The notes beneath the pieces are model-generated. The model searched no databases. It saw nothing but the letters and a program-made list of their open reading frames with translations, and was not told where the DNA came from. Source: Actinoalloteichus_B caeruleus (lineage in GTDB: Bacteria > Actinomycetota > Actinomycetes > Mycobacteriales > Pseudonocardiaceae). From it: a DNA stretch of 64,000 nt. Made by a program: the position numbers and the translations under genes. Below, piece by piece: positions 15,776-24,241 of this stretch (within the stretch, counting starts at the first letter, position 1; every line of letters begins with the position of its first letter). The stretch lies in the NCBI RefSeq assembly GCF_000718005.1, contig NZ_JODV01000005.1. One strand, written 5' to 3'.

Positions 15776-18661
15776 GTGAGGGAGGCGCTGGCACAGTTGA
15801 TGACTCAGGGCGGAACGCGGGTGGTGACGCCGGAACCCGCGACGCGGGCCCCCGAGACCGGGACCCCACCGACACCCGCCGACCCCGACCTCGCCTTCAT
15901 CGAGGGGCTGCTGCGGGAGGGCGGGTACGGGCTCGCCGTCGAACGCAGGAACGGGAACGTGGTGCTCACCGGCGTCGGTACGGGGACCGGTGTCCGGCTG
16001 CCCGATCCGGCGGACCGGGCAGCCGTCCTCCGCCAGCTGACCAGGCTCCGCCGGACCCGCCGGCGGCGAACCAGGAACTGGGTCGAACGGGCGACGGTCG
16101 AGCTGGAGACGGGAGGACGCCCCGAGCTGTGGCACGTTCCCGACCTCCCCGGAGGTGGCGGGGGCGACGGCGCGCGCACCCTGCGCCTCGACGGCACCGG
16201 GTGGAGCCGGCTGGACCGGTTACCGGTCGACCACGACCTGCCCAGGAACCTCGCGGACCTCGCCGCCGAGAAGATCGACTTCTTCCGGGGGGACGACGGA
16301 GGTCTCGTCCTCCCCCCGCGCGGCCTCGTCGTTCCGCTGCCCACCCGACCCGGCACCGTCGTCGTCGCCCGACCTCCCGCCCCCGGTGCCCGCCGCGACG
16401 GGGACCGGGGCCCGAACTGGGAGGTCGAGCTCGAGGCCGACCCGGGTGCGCTCGTCTCCGACGGCGGCCCGGTCATCGCCCCACCTCGTACGCGACCGGA
16501 CTCGGGCGCGGACGTCCCCGCTCCCCGCGCCGCCGGCTCCACGTCGGGTTTCGGGGGGCGGGCGGCGCTCGGCCGCCTCAACGGCTGGCGATCACTGAAC
16601 GCCGTGGTGGAGTCGGACCCCTTCCTTCGGCTGCACTGCGCCACCCAGCCGGCGCTCGCCGCGCTGGCCGAGGGGGACACCGGTCGCGCGCTGCTGATCC
16701 GCTCCCCGGAACCCGTTCCCGCGCATCCCAGGTACCCCGTGGGCACCGTCGCGGTCACCCTCGACGCGCTCACGCGTCCGTCCCCGCCCTCGGGCCGCCC
16801 GCTCCTGCGCACGGTGATCGAGGCGAGGGAGGAACACTGGGAGGGGGAGCTGGACAACTTCACCGAGTACCTCGTCCGGCCGCTGACCTCGATCGTCACC
16901 GTCCTCCTCGACCACCACCGCCTCCTGGTGGCCGGCCCCCACGAACGCACCGTCGCCGCCGAGTTGTCCCCCGAACTGAGGCTGACCGGTCGGGTGGTGC
17001 TCCGCGACCCCGTCACCCCCCTCCCTGCCGGCGAGGGCCCGGTCCGGGTGGCGAGCGCCATGCGGGCCCTGCACCGGACACTCGGGCAGTTGGCCACCGC
17101 ATTCCTGCGGGTCGGGGGCTGGCCGGAACGCGGGGTCGACGAGGTCAGGGAGGCGGTCGCCGAGACGGTGGCGGAGGAGTTCCGCCGGCTCGACCCGACC
17201 ACCGCGGACCTGCTGAACTGCGAGCACCCGTTGCTCCGCTTCGTGCGGGTGGACCGTCGTACCGACGTCGACGGGCGGCGCGCCGCCCCCCGAACGGGGG
17301 GGCACGCGCCTCGGCCGGCGGTCCCGGTGCTGTCGCACGCCCGGTCACTGGCCGGGCTGGACATCGGGTCGATGCGCGGAGGTCGGCTGCTCACCGACCA
17401 CGCCGTCTCCCTGGACGAGGAGCAGAGCCGGGTCCTGGTCGACCAGCTCGTCGCGCACGCCGACTGGGCGGCCAAACGCGCGGTGGACAACGCCCACCAG
17501 CACCTCGGTCACCGGCTGCGCGGGGTCGGGGAGGAGGAGCGGACGGTGGCGTTGGTCCACCACCTCCTCACGAGGAAGCAGTTCCTGAAGGGCTCCCGCT
17601 CGCACTACCCGCTGGACACCGCCCGCCAGGACCTGGTGCCCTTCGTTCGGGCCGGCGCACCCGTGCGCCTCGTCCTCACCGGCTTCCCCGTGAAGCACAA
17701 CCAGAACGGCCTGAAAGCGACCGGCCCGCTGCCCGACCTCGCCGAACTCGGTGCGCTGGTCCGCCTCCGGGAGGTCGCGCAGACGGTCGGGGCGGTGCAC
17801 CAGCCCGGCGTCCGGATCACGGTGCTGACCGACCAGCACCACTTCCGGCGCCGACCGGCGCCGCTGGCGGCGGCCTACCAGGCGAAGATGGGTGACTACC
17901 TGCGGATGGTCGCCGGGACCGCCGACATCGAGCTCCGCGATGTCGACGACGTCGCCGAGGAGAAGCTCGGTCCCGGGCTGCGCGCGGACCGGGAACGGCG
18001 GATCGGGTGGTACGAGCGGGCGCTGCACGACCACTTCGCCGACTTCGACCCGGTGGAGGGGCCAGCCGCCCTCGACGAGCGGATCGCCACGACCCCCGCC
18101 GGACCACTGGCCGATCTGGTGGCCAAACTGCCGGACTTCTTCGGCTCGCTGCTGTTCTCCACGCCGTTGCCGACCCCGCCGGGAGTGCACCGGTTGCGGT
18201 GGGCCCGCCGGGTGTTCGCCGACATCCGGTCCGCGGGGCCGGCCGCCCCACCGGTGATCGCGGCGGCGCGCCGACGGGTGCTCCGCTCGGCGTGGGAGAG
18301 CGCCGTCCGCTATGTCGCCGTGCTCCGCGTCGACCGGGACCTCGGCTACGACCGGCTCTACCCGACCCGGGTGAGGTTGACCAACGTGCCCAAACCGGGG
18401 CACTGCGGGTTCTCCTGCCTCGGGGGGTCCGGTCTGCTGCCGTGGCACGGGACCGGGGCGGTCGACACGAGGGGGCACGTGTCCGCCGACTTCGCGGTAT
18501 CACTCCAGAACCACTCGTTCGTGCCCGTCTACTCGCCGCTGTTGGGGCCCGGCCAGCCGTGGATGATGGTCCCGCCGACCGTGACGAGGGTGCTCTCCGG
18601 GAGAGCGGAACCGGTGATCGACGGCGAGTTCCTCGCGGGGATCCGGTTGCGTCGCAGGTGA
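15776..18661 (+). CDS. DIT1/PvcA-type isonitrile synthase fused to a large N-terminal region
   Basis: The C-terminal part (about residues 585-925) matches the DIT1/PvcA isocyanide synthase family, which converts the amine of an amino acid (Tyr or Trp in characterised bacterial enzymes) to an isonitrile using ribulose-5-phosphate. Visible landmarks are GFPVK..N (636-644), LPDLAE (652-657), PGVRITVLTD (677-686), YQAKMGDYL (701-709) and LPWHG (888-892), in family order. Known PvcA proteins have about 300-330 residues; this one has 961. The N-terminal 560 residues are unusual. Part of them (about 270-490: AHPRYPVG, NFTEYLVRPLTSIV, GRVVLRDP) faintly recalls the IucA/IucC siderophore-synthetase layout, which is a guess by eye. 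No PvcB-type oxygenase is nearby. A GTG at 15776 is used; TTG 15797 or ATG 15800, after GGAGG at 15781, are alternatives. Confidence 0.8.
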   Translation: MREALAQLMTQGGTRVVTPEPATRAPETGTPPTPADPDLAFIEGLLREGGYGLAVERRNGNVVLTGVGTGTGVRLPDPADRAAVLRQLTRLRRTRRRRTRNWVERATVELETGGRPELWHVPDLPGGGGGDGARTLRLDGTGWSRLDRLPVDHDLPRNLADLAAEKIDFFRGDDGGLVLPPRGLVVPLPTRPGTVVVARPPAPGARRDGDRGPNWEVELEADPGALVSDGGPVIAPPRTRPDSGADVPAPRAAGSTSGFGGRAALGRLNGWRSLNAVVESDPFLRLHCATQPALAALAEGDTGRALLIRSPEPVPAHPRYPVGTVAVTLDALTRPSPPSGRPLLRTVIEAREEHWEGELDNFTEYLVRPLTSIVTVLLDHHRLLVAGPHERTVAAELSPELRLTGRVVLRDPVTPLPAGEGPVRVASAMRALHRTLGQLATAFLRVGGWPERGVDEVREAVAETVAEEFRRLDPTTADLLNCEHPLLRFVRVDRRTDVDGRRAAPRTGGHAPRPAVPVLSHARSLAGLDIGSMRGGRLLTDHAVSLDEEQSRVLVDQLVAHADWAAKRAVDNAHQHLGHRLRGVGEEERTVALVHHLLTRKQFLKGSRSHYPLDTARQDLVPFVRAGAPVRLVLTGFPVKHNQNGLKATGPLPDLAELGALVRLREVAQTVGAVHQPGVRITVLTDQHHFRRRPAPLAAAYQAKMGDYLRMVAGTADIELRDVDDVAEEKLGPGLRADRERRIGWYERALHDHFADFDPVEGPAALDERIATTPAGPLADLVAKLPDFFGSLLFSTPLPTPPGVHRLRWARRVFADIRSAGPAAPPVIAAARRRVLRSAWESAVRYVAVLRVDRDLGYDRLYPTRVRLTNVPKPGHCGFSCLGGSGLLPWHGTGAVDTRGHVSADFAVSLQNHSFVPVYSPLLGPGQPWMMVPPTVTRVLSGRAEPVIDGEFLAGIRLRRR

Positions 18662-18696
18662 GGGAGGGGCGGCCGTCGGGGGCCGGCCGGCTCCGG

Positions 18697-19488
18697 TCAG
18701 CCCCCAGCCGGGCTGGGGGCCGCGTCCCTGGCGTCGACCACGCCGAAGAAGGCTCCCTGCGGATCGCGGAGGGTGGCGATTCGACCGTAGGGGGTGTCGT
18801 TCGGACCGTCGGCGGTCGTCGCGCCGAGCCGCCGCGCGTGCGCGATGGTGTCCTCGGTGGACTCCACGCCGAAGTAGACGGCCCAGTGCGGGCCGAGCGC
18901 CGCCACCGGCTCCTCAACGGCGCTCATCGGCAGGACCCCGCCCACGGGCCGCTCGTCCAGTTCGAGCACCGAGTAGTCGGAGTCGGGAGAGGTCCGCGCT
19001 CCGTGGCCGAAGACGCGGTGGTAGAAGTCGAGGGCGCGGTCGGCATCCGTCACCACCAGTTCGTTCCACACGAGGGAGCCGGGCTCGTCGACCAGCTGGG
19101 CTCCCGGGAAGTCGCCGGCCTGCCACACCCCGAACACCGCGCCGGCGGAGTCCGAGGCGGTCAACAGGGTGGCGTGGCCGGCCAACTCCAACGGCTCGGT
19201 CGCCACCCCGCCCGCCGCCCTGATCCGGGTGGCGGCGCCGGCGGCGTCGTCGACGGCGAGGTAGGTCGTCCAGACCGCCTCGGTCGCCCCGTCCGCCGCC
19301 CGGCGCGCGATGCCGGCGACCGACTGCCCGTCGACCTGGCAGAACGTGTAGAGCCCTGCCGCCGGGTCACCCACGGCGAAGTCCCACCCGAAGAGCGTCC
19401 CGTAGAACTCCGCCGCCGCGTCCCGGTCGTCGGTCAGCAGGTCGACCCAGCACGGCATGCCCTCGCGGTACCGCGGGCCCTGGCTCAT
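18697..19488 (-). CDS. VOC-family protein with two glyoxalase-like domains
   Basis: The 263 residues hold two vicinal-oxygen-chelate domains of about 120 residues each. The first begins GMPCWVDLLTDDRDAAAEFYGTLFGW-like and the second near GSLVWNELVVTDADRALDFY, each ending in a DPQGA or AVFGVW strand. Such tandem VOC proteins are common in actinobacteria; some are dioxygenase-like or antibiotic-binding, most are uncharacterised. The ATG at 19488 has AGGAG seven bases upstream. It shares the strand with a TetR gene 84 bases upstream, so the regulator may control it. A clear paralogue lies at 34075-34845. Confidence 0.85.
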   Translation of the reverse strand: MSQGPRYREGMPCWVDLLTDDRDAAAEFYGTLFGWDFAVGDPAAGLYTFCQVDGQSVAGIARRAADGATEAVWTTYLAVDDAAGAATRIRAAGGVATEPLELAGHATLLTASDSAGAVFGVWQAGDFPGAQLVDEPGSLVWNELVVTDADRALDFYHRVFGHGARTSPDSDYSVLELDERPVGGVLPMSAVEEPVAALGPHWAVYFGVESTEDTIAHARRLGATTADGPNDTPYGRIATLRDPQGAFFGVVDARDAAPSPAGG

Positions 19489-19572
19489 GGGTGCGCTCCT
19501 CTGGCCGGTGGACGGTCGTCCGCCCCGACCATAGGGCCGGTCCGGCGGGCCGGCCACGTGGAGCCGCCGGGA

Positions 19573-20190
19573 TCAGGTGTCCAGCCGCGTCGCCAGGTAA
19601 CCGCGCACCATCGCCCTGGCCTCGGCGAGGATCTCCGGTTCACCGTCGGGATCCTCGCGGAACGCGAGGTTCAGCACGGCGTCGGCCGCCTCGATCGCCA
19701 CGGCCAACGGGAGTTTCAGCCGGTCCGGGGGCAGGTCGAACCGGTTGGCGAAGAGCACCGTCAGGCGTTCGGCCAGGACCATGTTGTTGTCCTTGCGGCC
19801 GTCGAGCAGCCGCAGGTCGACGACATCGCCGAAGTGCAGCGACGAGAACCCCGGGACCGTGCGGTGCATCGAGATGTAGAGGTCGAACACCGCGTCCGCC
19901 GCCTGCGACCAGTGTTCCATCGCGGGATCGGCGAAGCGTTTCGAGAGTTCCGCGAGGAAGCTGTCGAGGTTCCGCAACGTCAGTTCCTGGACCACGGCGC
20001 GCTTGTCGGGGAAGAACTGGTAGAGCGATCCGACCGCGACTCCGGCGCGCTCGGCGATGAGCGTCGTGGTGACCCCGTCGTATCCCAGCTCCGACACGAG
20101 TTCGGCGCACGCGGTGAGCATCCGCTCCACCCGCTGTGCGCTGCGCTGCTGGACTGGCCGTCTGCGCAGCGAGGTGATGCCGGTCGTCAA
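19573..20190 (-). CDS. TetR-family transcriptional regulator
   Basis: The 205 residues have an N-terminal TetR helix-turn-helix (about 15-65: TTTLIAERAGVAVGSLYQFFPDKRAVV) and a ligand-binding helical domain. The start is TTG at 20190 with GGGAG upstream, since no ATG or GTG is in position. It is divergent from the methyltransferase gene at 20472 and precedes the VOC gene on the same strand. An inverted repeat at 20276-20294 in the divergent region is a candidate operator, which would make the regulator control both directions. Confidence 0.9.
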   Translation of the reverse strand: MTTGITSLRRRPVQQRSAQRVERMLTACAELVSELGYDGVTTTLIAERAGVAVGSLYQFFPDKRAVVQELTLRNLDSFLAELSKRFADPAMEHWSQAADAVFDLYISMHRTVPGFSSLHFGDVVDLRLLDGRKDNNMVLAERLTVLFANRFDLPPDRLKLPLAVAIEAADAVLNLAFREDPDGEPEILAEARAMVRGYLATRLDT

Positions 20191-20275
20191 TTCCGCTCTC
20201 CCTCTCGGTACCCGCGGCCTGCGGGGGAACGGCTCCTCCGTCCGGAGGACGAATCGTGTCCGGACGGGGAACGCT

Positions 20276-20294
20276 TCCTATTATGTGAATAGGA
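20276..20294. promoter_or_regulatory. Candidate TetR operator
   Basis: TCCTATT and AATAGGA form a 7-bp perfect inverted repeat with a five-base spacer, in an AT-rich patch between the divergent TetR and methyltransferase genes. The size fits a TetR dimer site. Assignment is by position. Confidence 0.5.
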
Positions 20295-20471
20295 TTCGTG
20301 TTTGTTGCCTGTCGGGGACTCGCCAAGAGCCTCCAACACTCGATCAACGAGCGGAACGGCCCGAGGCCACGCGAACTGACCAGATTGAGCGAAGGCGCGG
20401 CCGACTCCACGGCGCCGGGACGCTCGGTCCCGGCGCCGACAGCACGCCTTCGGCTTGACGAGGAGGTCGAG

Positions 20472-21518
20472 ATGACTGGCGGTGCCTCACCCACTCCCTC
20501 CCCATCCGCGCGGCGGTGGGGCGAGCACGATCTCGGGCGCACCGAGATCCGGGACACCTACCGAGCGGACCTGCGACCCACCACCCGTGACGTCTTCGCC
20601 GCGTCCCGCCCCGTCGACTTCGCCACCCTCGACTGGCGGGACATCGGGCGCCCCCACCGCGTCGAGAACTGGGCGGCCGCCCGGCTGAGCTGGGAAGCCG
20701 GTAACGGTCGGACCCTGCCCGTGCCAGACGCGTGGAAGATGTTCAACCGCTCGTTCCAGCACCTCTTCGACACCGACCCGGTGGCGGCCAGGGCCGAGGC
20801 GTTCCGCGCGGCCGGGATCCGGCTGCGCCGCGCGGAGCTCGACGCCGCCCGCCGCGCGATCGGCGAGGTCGCCCGCTGGACGGTGTGGAACCAGGCCCAC
20901 CGGGTAGGGGACACCGTGTGGGACCCCCGGGCCAAACGGTCCCTCTTCGACGGGCTCGACCTGCGGCGACCGCGTGTCCTCTTCCTCGGAGCGGCCGACG
21001 GCTACGAGGCGATGCTGCTCTCCGCCATGTACCCGGGAGGCGAATCAGTACTCGTCGACTACGACGACTACTGCCGCGACCACCGCTTCGGCTCGTTCCC
21101 CACGGACTACCCCTTCCTCGGCGTCGACCCCGCCACCGGTTCCCCCCGCGTCTGGCACCGCGACCAGATGGACCTCAGCTACCTCGTCTCCGACATCCGC
21201 GACCTCGACTTCGGACCGGAGTTCGACGTGGTCGTCTCCATCGGGCTCGTCGAACACTTCCCGGACGAGCACAAACCCGAGGCCTTCGACTGGCACCGCC
21301 GTTTCCTGCGCCCCGGGGGGTACGCGATCCTCACCACGCCCAGGGTGGCGCTGCGCACCCGCATGTTCTACCGGCTCTTCGGGGACCTGATGAACTTCTC
21401 CTACCGCGAGCTCCAGACCGTCGAACAGCTCGGCCTCTACGCGCACGAGAACGGGTTCGAGGTGCTCCGCCACGGTGAGATCAAGACGCACAACGGGGTC
21501 GTCTGCCGGCCTCGGTGA
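20472..21518 (+). CDS. SAM-dependent methyltransferase
   Basis: The 348-residue protein has an N-terminal extension of about 150 residues with many aromatic residues and a C-terminal class I methyltransferase domain. The SAM motif is VLFLGAADGYEA, followed by VLVDYDD, FDVVVSIGLVEHF and LRPGGYAILTTP. ATG 20472 follows AGGAGG at 20461-20466. Target unknown. The gene starts 280 bases from a divergent TetR gene and may be under its control. The end (HNGVVCRPR) is close to the class pattern; no oddities seen. Confidence 0.85.
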   Translation: MTGGASPTPSPSARRWGEHDLGRTEIRDTYRADLRPTTRDVFAASRPVDFATLDWRDIGRPHRVENWAAARLSWEAGNGRTLPVPDAWKMFNRSFQHLFDTDPVAARAEAFRAAGIRLRRAELDAARRAIGEVARWTVWNQAHRVGDTVWDPRAKRSLFDGLDLRRPRVLFLGAADGYEAMLLSAMYPGGESVLVDYDDYCRDHRFGSFPTDYPFLGVDPATGSPRVWHRDQMDLSYLVSDIRDLDFGPEFDVVVSIGLVEHFPDEHKPEAFDWHRRFLRPGGYAILTTPRVALRTRMFYRLFGDLMNFSYRELQTVEQLGLYAHENGFEVLRHGEIKTHNGVVCRPR

Positions 21519-21580
21519 CCCAGCGGTGGCACGCCCCGCCGCCGCCGTCGCCGCGAGCCGCGAGCGGTGCCGACAGGGGA

Positions 21581-21631
21581 AACGGGCCCGGGTCCGCGTC
21601 GGTGTGGGCGGCGACGGAACCCGGGCCCGTT
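21581..21631. terminator. Bidirectional hairpin terminator
   Basis: AACGGGCCCGGGT and its perfect 13-bp complement flank a 25-base loop, 62 bases after the methyltransferase stop and between convergent genes. Confidence 0.65.
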
Positions 21632-21952
21632 CCTGGTGGCCCTCCGGGGCCCGCGTCCGACGGGTGCGGGTCGGGCGGCCCAGGCGGGAGGGCGGGCGCT
21701 CCGCCGGGCACGTCCAGCGGGACGGCGGGGGCGGAGCTGGTTGGAATCCGCGGACCGGTGCCGTTCGGGGGAGGGGAGTGCCAGCACCGGCCCGCGGAGG
21801 TCTTCGTCGATCTTCTCTCGGGGAGTGACCGGTGGCCCGCGATGCGGTGTCGGGGGGCCTGCCGTGTGCGCGGGCCACCGGTCACGAGGCGGCTGTTCGC
21901 ACTCGTTCCAGTCGGGGGGTGGTACGAGGGCGAGGCCGCCGGTTCGGGTCCG
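21632..21952. other. Intergenic region between convergent genes
   Basis: About 320 bases with no convincing gene. The open frames here are Arg/Gly/Pro-rich and lack ribosome sites. Confidence 0.45.
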
Positions 21953-22336
21953 TCAGGAGACACCAGCCGGCACGGCCGGCCTCCTCCGGACGGAGGTGTG
22001 CGCCGGGCCGCGGCGGGCGGCCTCGACCGGGGCCGGCTGGAGGTGGCGCGAGGGGTGCGGCGCGAGGCCACCGGCGACCAGGTGCTCGTAGGCCGCCCGC
22101 CACACCTCGCACGGAGCCTTCCGCTGCCGCCACCTCGTCGAGCACTCCGGGCAGTTGCCCTTCTGGTCCGGCTGGTGGGCGTTGAGGAGGGAACGCCAGC
22201 CCTCCGTGAGACGAGGCAGCTCTGACCGAGCCACCGAGAGCAGGGAGGGCGTGTCGGCCCGGTTGGCCAACTCGGTCAGCATGTCCAGCCGCTCCCACAC
22301 GGCGTTGCGCAGTACCCGACCCAGGATCTCGTCCAC
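21953..22336 (-). CDS. Conserved hypothetical protein with CPEC motif
   Basis: A 127-residue protein starting with GTG at 22336. GGTGA seven bases upstream serves as ribosome site, and it starts 7 bp after the stop of the gene before it. The first half is helical (VDEILGRVLRNAVWERLDML). The core HQPDQKGNCPECSTRW contains a CPEC pair plus a later Cys (KAPCEVW), suggesting a small zinc or iron site. The tail is disordered and Arg/Pro-rich. Short proteins of this kind are often found beside XRE regulators in Pseudonocardiales, but the function is unknown. Confidence 0.65.
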   Translation of the reverse strand: MDEILGRVLRNAVWERLDMLTELANRADTPSLLSVARSELPRLTEGWRSLLNAHQPDQKGNCPECSTRWRQRKAPCEVWRAAYEHLVAGGLAPHPSRHLQPAPVEAARRGPAHTSVRRRPAVPAGVS

Positions 22337-22343
22337 CGAAACG

Positions 22344-22691
22344 TCACCGTTGCCTTCCCGCCACCAGGGCGGTGTCGTGTCGCGCGGCGGCCGAGGCCGC
22401 CTCACGCAACGCGTTGCGGAGCGTCTCCACTTCCGAGGAGGAGAACACTGCTGTCTCTCCGGGTGGTCCCACGATCACCACTCGGTCTCCATCGACGAGC
22501 ACCGTCACCACGCAGGGGCGGTTCGCGATGTCCCGGCACTCGACCAGCCACATCGGTCGGTCGTCCGCCAGACGGACGGACCCGTCACCGACCACCGGGA
22601 AATCCCCGGTCGGGGTGTCCTCACGCGTCGTCCAGTCCACGGTGTCCGGTCGCTCCCTGCTCGCTGCCCGTCGTTCCCTTGCCGTCACCAA
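22344..22691 (-). CDS. Small conserved hypothetical protein, divergent from XRE gene
   Basis: The 115 residues have a disordered N-terminus and a compact end: PMWLVECRDIANRPCVVTVLV, then a strand VVIVGPPGETAVF and a helix SSSEVETLRNALREA. It resembles by eye the protein at 2069-2338. The start is uncertain: TTG 22691, GTG 22688 or GTG 22640 are possible, none with a good ribosome site. It lies head to head with the XRE regulator at 22868 and forms a unit with the CPEC protein downstream. Confidence 0.6.
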   Translation of the reverse strand: MVTARERRAASRERPDTVDWTTREDTPTGDFPVVGDGSVRLADDRPMWLVECRDIANRPCVVTVLVDGDRVVIVGPPGETAVFSSSEVETLRNALREAASAAARHDTALVAGRQR

Positions 22692-22867
22692 CAGTGCTGC
22701 ACGTGGTTGGCTGGGGGGAGACGGGATGCGCCGATCGGCCGGGGTTCCACGACGAGCGGTACCACCCCTTCACAGGGGCCGATCACCTCCGCCGATCGGC
22801 GCTTCACCGCCGGGCCGGCATGGCCTTACTCTGCGGTTGGCGCCCGTTGCGGCGGGAGGGGGTTCAA

Positions 22868-24241
22868 ATGAACACAATCGGTTCCCAGAGCTCGCCCGTT
22901 ACACCAGAGGTCTGGGAGAAGCAGGAGATGCGCGACGCGCTCCTGCGACGTGACATCAGCACCGTGTACCGGATCCTCCGGCGGTTCGGCGTGTCCCAGC
23001 GACAGATCGCCGCGTCGACGGGCCAGTCCCAGTCCGAGGTGTCGGAGATCCTCAAGGGACGTCAGGTCATGGCCTACGACGTGCTGGCCAGGATCGCCAC
23101 CGGACTCGGCGTACCCCGGGGCTACATGGGACTCGCCTACGACGAGGCCACGGCGGCACGTGTCGTCGGGGTCATCGACGACGCGCAGGCTGAAGAGGAG
23201 GAATCGGTGAAGCGTCGCAAGTTCCTGGCGCACGCCGCCGCCGTGACGGTCGGCGCGGCCGTGTTCGGCTCCGAGCCCGGCTGGGCCGCGACCGCCGCCC
23301 GTACCCCCGTGCCCAACCGCATCGGCCTCACCGACGTCCGCCAGATCGAGGCGGCCACCGGAGCGCTGCGGTCCCTGGACTCCCGGCATGGCGGCGGCTT
23401 CTGCCGCGACGCCGTGATCGCCCAGCTCAACTGGGCGCAGCAGCTCCTGGGCGCCCAGCGGACCGAGGAGGTGGAGCAGCGGCTGTTCGTCGCGATCGGC
23501 GACCTCTACGGCCTCGCGGGCTGGACCTCGTTCGACATCGGGTTGATCGACTCCGCGCGTAGCCACTTCGGGCGGGCCCTCGAATTCGCCAAGCGCGGCG
23601 GGAACGACACGCTGGTCGCGAACATCCTCTACCGCACCGGCCGCCTCTACCTGCACCACAAGGAGCCCAACGAGGCGCTGAAGATGTTCCAGCTCGGCCA
23701 GGTCGCCGCCCAGAACACCGGCTCCGCCCTCACCGTCGCGGTCCTCTGCGCCAACGAGGCCTGGGCCTACGCGGAGGCCGGGCTCGCCCGCCAGGCGATC
23801 CTGCAACTCGGCATGTCCAAGGACGCCTTCGCGCGGTCCAACCCCGAGGAGGTGCCCCCCTGGGTCCGGTTCTTCGACGAGACCGACCTGCACTCCATGA
23901 TCGGCGCCGTCTACACCACGCTCGCGGCGGCCGAGGGAGCCGACCCGAACCACTCCCGGATCGCCGTCAACGCCCTGGAACAGGCGAGCGCCAACCTCCG
24001 CGAGGACATGAACCGCAACCGGGGCTTCCAGCAGATCATGATGGCGTCCAACCACCTCCGCACCGGGGACATCGACCACGGCGTCCGCTGCGGCCACCTG
24101 GCCATCGAGGCCAGCGAGGACGTGCGGTCCAGCCGGATGCGCGACCGTCTGCGACCGCTGCTCGCCGAGACCCGCAAACGGTCCGCGAACCCGGCGGCCA
24201 AGGAGCTCAACGAACGACTCACGCTCCACCTGTCCGCGTGA
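22868..24241 (+). CDS. XRE-family helix-turn-helix regulator with TPR-like C-terminus
   Basis: A 457-residue protein. The N-terminal XRE domain (about 30-90) contains VSQRQIAASTGQSQSEVSEI as recognition region, then VMAYDVLARIATGLGVPRGYMGLAY. The C-terminal 300 residues are helical pairs typical of TPR repeats (for example ARSHFGRALEFAKRGGNDT). This layout is found in actinobacterial regulators of development and antibiotic production; the NsdA group is a possible relative. Residues 116-134 (RRKFLAHAAAVTVGAAVFG) look like a twin-arginine signal placed in the middle. ATG 22868 follows GGGAGGGGG. The stop overlaps the next gene by 4 bp. Confidence 0.88.
   Translation: MNTIGSQSSPVTPEVWEKQEMRDALLRRDISTVYRILRRFGVSQRQIAASTGQSQSEVSEILKGRQVMAYDVLARIATGLGVPRGYMGLAYDEATAARVVGVIDDAQAEEEESVKRRKFLAHAAAVTVGAAVFGSEPGWAATAARTPVPNRIGLTDVRQIEAATGALRSLDSRHGGGFCRDAVIAQLNWAQQLLGAQRTEEVEQRLFVAIGDLYGLAGWTSFDIGLIDSARSHFGRALEFAKRGGNDTLVANILYRTGRLYLHHKEPNEALKMFQLGQVAAQNTGSALTVAVLCANEAWAYAEAGLARQAILQLGMSKDAFARSNPEEVPPWVRFFDETDLHSMIGAVYTTLAAAEGADPNHSRIAVNALEQASANLREDMNRNRGFQQIMMASNHLRTGDIDHGVRCGHLAIEASEDVRSSRMRDRLRPLLAETRKRSANPAAKELNERLTLHLSA

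Noticed and set aside
15518..16135. 205-codon minus-strand frame with a Lys/Tyr-rich end
   Set aside because: Most of it is antisense to the isonitrile synthase gene; the end comes from the AT-rich intergenic patch.
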